A stretch of 64,000 bases of DNA from Ilyonectria destructans (Eukaryota > Ascomycota > Sordariomycetes > Hypocreales > Nectriaceae): assembly GCA_020740775.1 (NCBI GenBank), contig JAHEWK010000006.1:1550001-1614000 (forward strand), read 5' to 3'. Below the pieces are notes generated by a model. That model searched no databases. It was given only the letters and a program-made list of their open reading frames with translations, and was not told the DNA's origin. This document shows positions 57,601 to 64,000 of this stretch, piece after piece; the stretch's first letter is position 1, and every line of letters starts with the position of its first letter. The position numbers and the translations under genes were made by a program.

Positions 57601-57895
57601 CGGGGGACTCCGCCACAATGGTTCGCGTCGCGCACACACAAGCCTGGTCGAACCTGCGCCAGAAGCTTTTCTCGGGACAAAGACGAGGTGCGGGAGGGAG
57701 GCGAAGGCAAAGAGGCAAGACTGCGCCGCCCAGAAACAGAGCGCAGGCAAATCGCAGTCTGAAGCAAACAACCAGGGGCGTGTGCTCAAGAGTGGAGGGG
57801 TCTCATCGGGGGCAGAGGATGGGAAAGGGGGGCCAGATGACGACGGAAGGGGTCACGGGGGACGTCGTGGACTTGCCTAAGCGATTATACGACAT
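54695..57895 (-). CDS. Chitin synthase, probably class III
   Basis: Exons 57895-57877 (19 nt), 57518-57313, 57222-55466 and 55415-54695 give 900 residues, the normal length. The start [20 protein letters not shown] requires intron 1 (57876-57519, 358 nt) with a GC donor (GCAAGT). No ATG nearer the body keeps the frame as well. The N-terminus is polar. The GT2 catalytic core has [66 protein letters not shown] and QRRRW at 538-542 (acceptor site). Seven or so C-terminal membrane helices follow, and the protein ends in [10 protein letters not shown], a class III-like end. It synthesises cell-wall chitin from UDP-GlcNAc at the plasma membrane. Class III enzymes support hyphal growth. The class is judged from the N- and C-termini and could be I. 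Confidence 0.93.
57519..57876 (-). other. GC-AG leader intron of the chitin synthase gene
   Basis: Donor is TTAG followed by GCAAGT at 57876, the classical GC-type donor consensus. Acceptor is ttgcgcag ending at 57519. The intron is 358 nt, six to seven times longer than the other introns in this window. It splits an Asp codon (G+AC). Confidence 0.75.
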
Positions 57896-60800
57896 GGCTG
57901 CTGGAGTTTATGCGCACCCAAAGGCGCTGCTTCAACGAATGGTGTGTGGTTGGTGCGGGCTAAGAGTCTGAGACTCTGCTGACGTCGAGTCGAGAGAGAG
58001 GACGCTCGGTGGTTGCCAGGTTGCCAGGTTGCTAGGAGCAGGGACCCGCGCTGTCGTATCGAGCGTTGTTGACGTCGCGCCAAAAATGCTGGGCGACAAA
58101 GAGAGCGGGAGCCTGCGGGAGCCGCAATGCGCTGGTGATTCACTGCGGGCCTCGGACAAAGGAGCTGCGTGCGCTGGATTGCAGAATCGCTAAATCGCGA
58201 CAACAAAGACACGGCGGCCGAGGCAGCGACAGAAGCAAACGGCGTGACGGGATGGATGCAGAGCGGAAAGACGGCTTGGAGGACGAAGGCCGAGCTGCGG
58301 TTTCAAGCTGATGAAAACGTTACAGAAGGCCGGCAGCGCTGCGCTAGGGGGGATTGGCGCTGGGGGGCGAAGCTGGGTGGTTCCGGCAAGCTCAGTGGCT
58401 CAGTGGCCCAGCGACCCTTGTGTGGGGGGTGTGGGAGGTGGGAAGGATGCGCGGCGGGAGATGGCAATTAAATTCCAGGGAGCAGGCTTGGCGACACGGC
58501 TCCCTGTTTCAGACGCTGGCTCGGATGATCACCACCCTGTGTCCACTTGTCTATTTGCGAATGCTGCCAATGCAAGGGCCGTGAGGGTGATTCCCGCGAG
58601 TCTGGCCTGGGTCCGTTCGGGTGATGATGTGCGCGTTGGGCGGGCAAGTGTGACGTCGCTCGGGTCGGTCGCTAGCACTCGCAGGACGGGGGGTGGCTCA
58701 GTGCTCGGAAAGTCGGCGCCGCGGGGGGGTTGCCTGGTTACGGGGGCGATGTTCCCTGCAATCAGTGCCGAATGCCCAGGGCTCGGGCAGGCGACTGGGG
58801 ATGGGGAAACGAGGACGGGCGGCGAGTGTTAAGGAAGAGGAAGAAGAGGAGGAAGAAGGAAGGAGGCCACGATACATACCTCTGAGGGCACAGTAGTAAT
58901 ATTGCTTTCGCGTTGCCTCACCATTCCCCTTCCCCGAGCATCAGCAGTAAGCCTCCATCAGCCCAGCAAGCCATCGTCTACAATAGCTCGTCCCTGTAGG
59001 CCCAGCTCAGGCCTAGTCCCCGGCCGAGCCCCAACCAGACCTCCAGCCTAGCCGAGTCCAGCCAAGCCAGTCCGCCAGCTTCAAGTCAGGCAAGGCGTTC
59101 TGGCAGTTCGCCAATCGCCCGGTGGACTCGACTGCACTTCGGGCTCCCATCCGTCCAATGGTCGCGCACTGGGTTCTGGGCGTAGTGTCATCGGGCTTAT
59201 CAGGTCCTCTTGCCGGTCATCCTGCCCCCGGATGCTGTCGCGAGGGAGAGGTCAAGCAAGTCAGCAAGCTGCGAGTGTGGTCCAAAAATAACGACGAGTT
59301 CGATAATGCCGCCACAATTCTCGCTCGGGTAACTGCGCCACGACAATGCGAACGTGCCAACCACTTCTGGGAAGTGGACAAACCCGCCACGTCGGAACAT
59401 TTGGCCTCCGTCCCAACCTTGTTCTGTTGACTCCATCTGTGTCTCTAATAGGGTTCATCAATAGTCAGCTGTCCAAGTAGAGGCGAGTTTACCTTACTTC
59501 TCCCAATCCCATCTAGATCTGGCCATATTCACGGCCCCACGCAATCCCATTTCCATATCTGATCATGTCCACCCTCTGTCAGCTCAGTAAATGACAAAAA
59601 AGTCTTGCCTCACTTCTCATAATCTTCCAAATATGGGTGTTTAGAAGGAATGTGTACCTAGTATAGTGCTAGTATAGTGCTATAGTAAGATGTATGTCCC
59701 CTGGGCTGACTGCCGTGCGACCCCACCTCAGCCATCCGTTGCCCCAGCAAGAAACGAAAAGACGAATGGTAATGGGCACGCATCATTCCGCCCTGGCATT
59801 GACCGTTTTCCGTTCTTTTCCCGCTGCGCGACCAAACGCCTCCTTGTCTTGGTGTTGCGGCAACACGGCATCTAGAACCTCTTGGCTGAGTCTCGTTGTC
59901 CAGCAGCGACGGCCGACTTCACTCGAGTGTGTGCAGGCCTCATAAACCCACCTCTTCCGCCAATATCCCATCAATATCCCACCAATGTTCCACCAACATC
60001 CGTGGCGTTGAATCAAAGCTGGTGGGCCACACTTTAAGGCCACAGCTTACCGCCACGCGCTTCGTTGCCGCCTTTAAGGTTTCCTAGCTTCCGGAATCTG
60101 CAACCTCACCCTAAAATCTCAAGATGCCACCACACTGGGACGGTTGCTGCATCCAGCGACTCAATCCAAATGGCGCGGGGAATGGCGTCTGATTGGTGAC
60201 TCTTCCGACCACGGGACCACTTCTCGCACTTGCATCCTTCAGGGATGCTCGAGCCATGTGACGGTCCGCCCATACGCGGAGGTTGTGCAACCTCCCAACA
60301 CCAACTTGGTGCGGATTTATCCGTCCCAGCAGCTTCAGGATCTCTTCCGCGGGCACAGATCTGATTTCATGAAATATTTGAGGGCCGTGGCTTGGTACAA
60401 GCGTCAGACACAGCCAATCAATGTCATAGATAGTCCATCTCAGGCCCATCCATCTGCACCTCTATCACCATCTGCCTCCTCATCTGCATCTGCATCTTCA
60501 GCCGCTCCCCACAGAGGCGGTTGCAAATGCCTTGCCACTTGCCCATCATGCTGGTAGACCAACTCTATCCGCGCATTCATCCATCCCCCCATGTTCAACT
60601 CATTTCCACCATTTTTGTTCCTCTATACCGCCTAGGTACAAGATCGTCCCATCACGGCTCGCTGGTAGCATCGTGACGACCCACCAAGTGCATCCCACTG
60701 GTCGAGGCCAATGCACTCGCAGAATTAGACGTTTTGAATATGCGATTAGCTTCCCGCCCCCCTAGCAAAAATCTATCAGCTCCTGCACTTCAGGCTCTTG

Positions 60801-61156
60801 GTATTTTTATCCCAAGATCATGGCCAATGAGGCGCTGGCCACCCCTGAAACTGCCGGACGCCATCCATCCTGGGTACTTCACCCGCAGCAGCTCTTGCCG
60901 CCCCCAGTTAGACTATACCATACTCGATCGCCAGCTGAAAGCTTGTGAAGCATCAAGAGACGGCCTAATGATTGCCCGCATGAAGGAGAATCTTACGAAC
61001 GGTCCCCATGGACTCTTTAAGTCGTCCACTCCCGCCATTGTTGTGTTGCGTTACTTCTCCTCCGTAGCTTCTTGTTGCCCTGGACCTTAATGGTAACAAC
61101 TACCTTTCCTTTACATCAACTCTTGTGGCATTGGTGAAAGACCAAGTCCCGCGAAA
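57896..61156. other. 3.3-kb divergent promoter region between chitin synthase and CFEM-like gene
   Basis: No supported gene. A purine tract at 58831-58863 (a pyrimidine tract on the chitin synthase strand) and GC-rich, CG-rich sequence from 57950 to 58800 suggest the promoter and long leader of the chitin synthase. Minor direct repeats are present: gttgccag twice near 58013-58029, and agtatagtgct twice near 59660-59680. ORFs up to 173 codons are compositional. Confidence 0.45.
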
Positions 61157-62429
61157 ATGATTCGCCGACTACCCCTCTTCTCAACCCTTCTGCTTCTCTT
61201 GCAGTCCTCTGTGAGGGCTGCTGAGACAGCTACTATCTCAAGTGTCCTCGACAATGTTGGCCATGTTTGTATCAGCAAATGTCTGTACTACACCATCTTC
61301 TCCGACATGGGTGCAGCTATGGGCTGTGATGACCCCTACGACAACAACTGCTATTGCGCAACGGCGTCAGCGTCTGCATCCGTCGCAGACAGCTGGATGT
61401 CCAAATGCGCGTCGTCTATCTGTGGAAGGGGCGATCTCACTCTCGATCTCAGCTCCATGCAGTCTATCTACGCATCGTACTGCATGGGCGCAGGATATAC
61501 ACAACCCGGTGCCACAGACTGGTACAATCCTGCTGAGGCGACTACAGAAGCGGAGCCTTCCTCTACGGAAAGTAGCGGCAGCGACAATGCAGAGCCGAGC
61601 CGCACGGCTGACTCTGGCTCTGCGGAGACGATGACCCAGGTGACGATTGTTACCCAAACCACCGAGGGAGGCGCGGGGACCACCAAGTCGCTGGGTAAGT
61701 TCATGCTGCTCATGGCGACGGTGCCTTTGCTTTTGCTCCAGGTACTGTGCCTGTGTCTTTAATGGGGCGTGATGATGCTAATTTGTGGTGATTCTAGTAA
61801 TCGTTCAAGTAACATCGACCATGTATGTGGACTCGGATGGTAATCCCTCGAGCCTTAACATCAACGATTCGGGCGACAACTCCGCTGTGAAGATCGGTGT
61901 GGGTGTTGCAGTCCCCGTGGTGGCTATTCTAGGCGCTGCGCTGGCGTGGTGGTTTTGGAGGAGGAGACGCCGCAATACGAAGTTTGCTCCGAGTACCCAG
62001 CCGTCCGAAGAGAGCGGCACAAATAATATCTCCACTGCGCCCCCTCCGATGAGTGCCGCTTCCGTTGTCCGAAAACCCGTGGGTAGCTCTGTTGTCTCCC
62101 CGGTCTCCTCCACCGTCTCCCCTGTCTCGAAAACCACCGAACTCTCTGGCGATGGCGTCAAGCGCGAGCTTGGCGGCCAAGAAGTCCACCCGTTCCCCAA
62201 CGTAACGCCAAGTCCCCCGGTTGCGGTCGCAGGACACCACGAGGTCAGAGGCGATACCGCCTGGCGTCCGGAGATGGATGGAGAAAGCCCACGCGTGGAG
62301 GTTTCTGGAGACGGCCGGCCGCCTGAGTTGCCTGGGCAATCTCACGGCCCTCCACCTGGTTACACGCACGAATCCCCGGGTCAGCCAGCTCAGCGGTGGG
62401 AACTGCCAGACAACTCACGGCAATCATAA
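61157..62429 (+). CDS. CFEM-like cysteine-rich single-pass membrane protein
   Basis: Exons 61157-61694 and 61798-62429 give 389 residues. A signal peptide (LPLFSTLLLLLQSSVRA) is followed by a cysteine-rich domain at about 30-115 with eight cysteines: VCISKC, GCDD, NCYC, KCASSIC and a final YC. Their order and C-x3-C / C-x-C spacings match the CFEM layout, though the usual Asp before Cys4 is shifted and the domain is divergent. A Ser/Thr/Glu-rich stalk follows, then one membrane helix (VKIGVGVAVPVVAILGAALA), then a W-x-WRRRRR stop-transfer and a Pro/Ser-rich cytoplasmic tail of about 150 residues. CFEM proteins bind haem, act in the wall, or act as receptors in pathogens. A membrane-spanning form with a long tail is a plausible cell-wall sensor. 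The intron is 103 nt and has an in-frame stop. Confidence 0.82.
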
Positions 62430-63363
62430 GGGGACGAGGCTTGTGAAGGTTGGACTGGGTCACTTTTGTTCATTTATACTCCCCTTTAACCTTAGCCAAC
62501 ACAGAGTTGACTCTTTTATTTTTCCTTGATTGTACATCATCATCATGGCGAATTGGAGTATGAGCGGTTGTGCGGATTATCGAAAGTCAGCTACTTCATT
62601 GTGTTGCGTCTATTTCAACAACTTTTCCTCAGTTACTAGTTACCATTCTCAAGCAATCGGCTTTACATCCAAAACAAATTCAATACACTATTAGAAGATT
62701 TTCCACCCCTAATTTTAGACGTCAAGAGATTCTATGGACAAAGTGCTTGCAATTGAATGAATTAACGGCAAAACTTTTCCCGTCTGAAGCGCATGGGTGG
62801 TGTCCTCTTAAGTATGCTGCATCTCCCTCAGGGTTCATCCAGGATCCAAAACAAAAGGCGGTTGCACTTATCTAAGGTAATCCGAAGGTCACGGATTACA
62901 GACGTTTTGTATGTAAAGCAATCGAGGAATACGATCCGTATAACATGATGGAAGAAACTTATAATCACGTTCAGGGTCCAACACATGCATGCAAGCATGC
63001 CTCGGAGAATTCATCCCTGAAAAGAAACTCGCCCCAGCAGCCCTCTGAGCTTCATTCACACGGTTCACCTAGCCAACCATACCAAAAAATCAATAGGGCA
63101 GCAGAAAAATAGTCAGGCACCCGTAACTTCAAGTAAAGAAATAGATTTCTAGAATTTATCGAAGAAGCAATTGAATGGATTAACTGACCGTCATGGCACC
63201 CACGTGAATTAAAGCCGGGACGCACAGACCAGCAGCCCACGCTGTTCCTGCATTCCAAGCGAGAAGCATCAAAAAGATGCACCACGAACGAGAATGCCGT
63301 ATAACTGAAGCAAGTCAACCACAACAACTCGGTCAATTAATTGCAGATAAATACAAAAAGAAA
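62430..63363. other. Intergenic region between CFEM-like gene and tRNA-Pro
   Basis: About 930 bp, AT-rich from 62500 to 63200, with no supported gene and no recognisable mobile-element ends. It contains the 3' UTR of the CFEM-like gene and tRNA flanking sequence. Confidence 0.45.
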
Positions 63364-63454
63364 GGGTCTGGCCGGGGATTGAACCCGGGACCTCTCGCAA
63401 GCTATGCTATAGGGTGTACCCTAAGCGAGAATCATACCGCTAGACCACCAGACC
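63364..63454 (-). tRNA. tRNA-Pro (anticodon AGG) with a 19-nt intron
   Basis: On the minus strand the acceptor GGTCTGG pairs with CCAGACC. Box A (TGGTCTAGCGG) and box B (GGTTCAATCCC) are intact. The anticodon stem CTCGC/GCGAG flanks the loop TTAGGG-T, with AGG at positions 34-36, so it decodes CCU (and CCC through inosine). A 19-nt intron (63418-63400) sits one base 3' of the anticodon, the canonical place. Its ACCCTA pairs with TAGGG of the anticodon loop, as in normal pre-tRNAs. The mature length without CCA is 72 nt. Discriminator base is C. Confidence 0.96.
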
Positions 63455-64000
63455 AGATCAGCTCGGATGAGCTGGTGATTGAGCATCACGTGATGTGCTG
63501 CTTGATGGAAACGGGATGTGCAGAATCGACTCATCAAGGCTTGGATTAATGGTGGTCGACACGTTTTAGTCCAAATGACCTGGCCGCTTGTCTTAGCTGT
63601 CAGTCTATTTAGAGTTCGTACTTGCGGACTATCCCGTCTAACACTCCATAGAGGTACAATTCATGACAATTAGGAGCACAGTCATACTCTCTGCACGGTG
63701 CCTCCCCTCCTAACTTGCCTAGGCCAGAGAAAGGGATTAATGCGGACAATCACAATTGAAGCCCAAATAACCTCAGCCGCAGCCCCATCGATGCTCAAAG
63801 TCCGCTCCTCCGCCAAAGGAGGCCCACAAATACGAAGAGTAATCCGGCCGACCGCCGGTCAGCTGGCGTCCTGTGGTGTAGGGCTGAATTAATAATCGCC
63901 GCCAGTACCTACGCGTCCGCTTGCACAACTGGTCTTGGCGCGCAACCCACAACAGCTTGCGGTGTCCGCGGAGTGCGTGGCTCGAAAAATGATGAGAAAA
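63455..64000. other. Right flank of the window
   Basis: About 545 bp with only short ORFs. I see nothing further that I can support. Confidence 0.4.

Overview
The window is nuclear DNA of a filamentous ascomycete (Pezizomycotina, possibly Sordariomycetes; the class is an inference). The evidence is the many GT-AG introns of about 45-65 nt, families largely restricted to filamentous fungi (Zn2Cys6 regulator, Pth11-like rhodopsin-domain protein, CFEM-like protein, DUF3433 protein, S53 protease, probable class III chitin synthase), and a U2 snRNA gene with the eukaryotic consensus. I inferred exons by eye from splice signals and reading phase. Every complete multi-exon model below sums to a multiple of three.

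Left part (1-10.6 kb) is housekeeping: the 3'-truncated SLY1 secretion gene (-), a PNUTS/Ppn1-like phosphatase-targeting zinc-finger gene (+), translin (-) and a complete U2 snRNA gene (-). From 10.6 to 30 kb genes are sparse and accessory. They are a secreted S53 protease whose two catalytic-site aspartates read as asparagine, a Pth11-like membrane protein, a secreted FAD oxidoreductase, a small 86-residue protein with a 17-nt first exon, and a cAMP-receptor-like GPCR followed by a 23-bp tandem repeat. They are separated by 2-3 kb stretches in which I see no genes.

From 30 to 46 kb a small metabolic neighbourhood holds an FAD monooxygenase, a Zn2Cys6 regulator and an amino-acid permease, with a DUF1115-like protein next to them. 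A probable GPI-anchored cell-wall protein and a very large DUF3433 membrane protein follow. From 46 to 64 kb come two conserved fungal membrane proteins of unknown function, then a divergent pair: a dienelactone hydrolase, and a protein fusing a degenerate dienelactone-hydrolase-like domain to a SnoaL-like domain. They share a promoter with five GTGGTACRC repeats. Beyond them are a chitin synthase with a 19-nt first exon and a GC-AG leader intron, a CFEM-like membrane protein, and a tRNA-Pro(AGG) with a 19-nt intron.

The strongest leads are the S53 double Asp-to-Asn substitution, the degenerate DLH-SnoaL fusion with its repeat-bearing promoter, the chitin synthase GC-AG leader intron, and the monooxygenase-regulator-permease neighbourhood. 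I found no CRISPR array, intact transposon or biosynthetic megasynthase.
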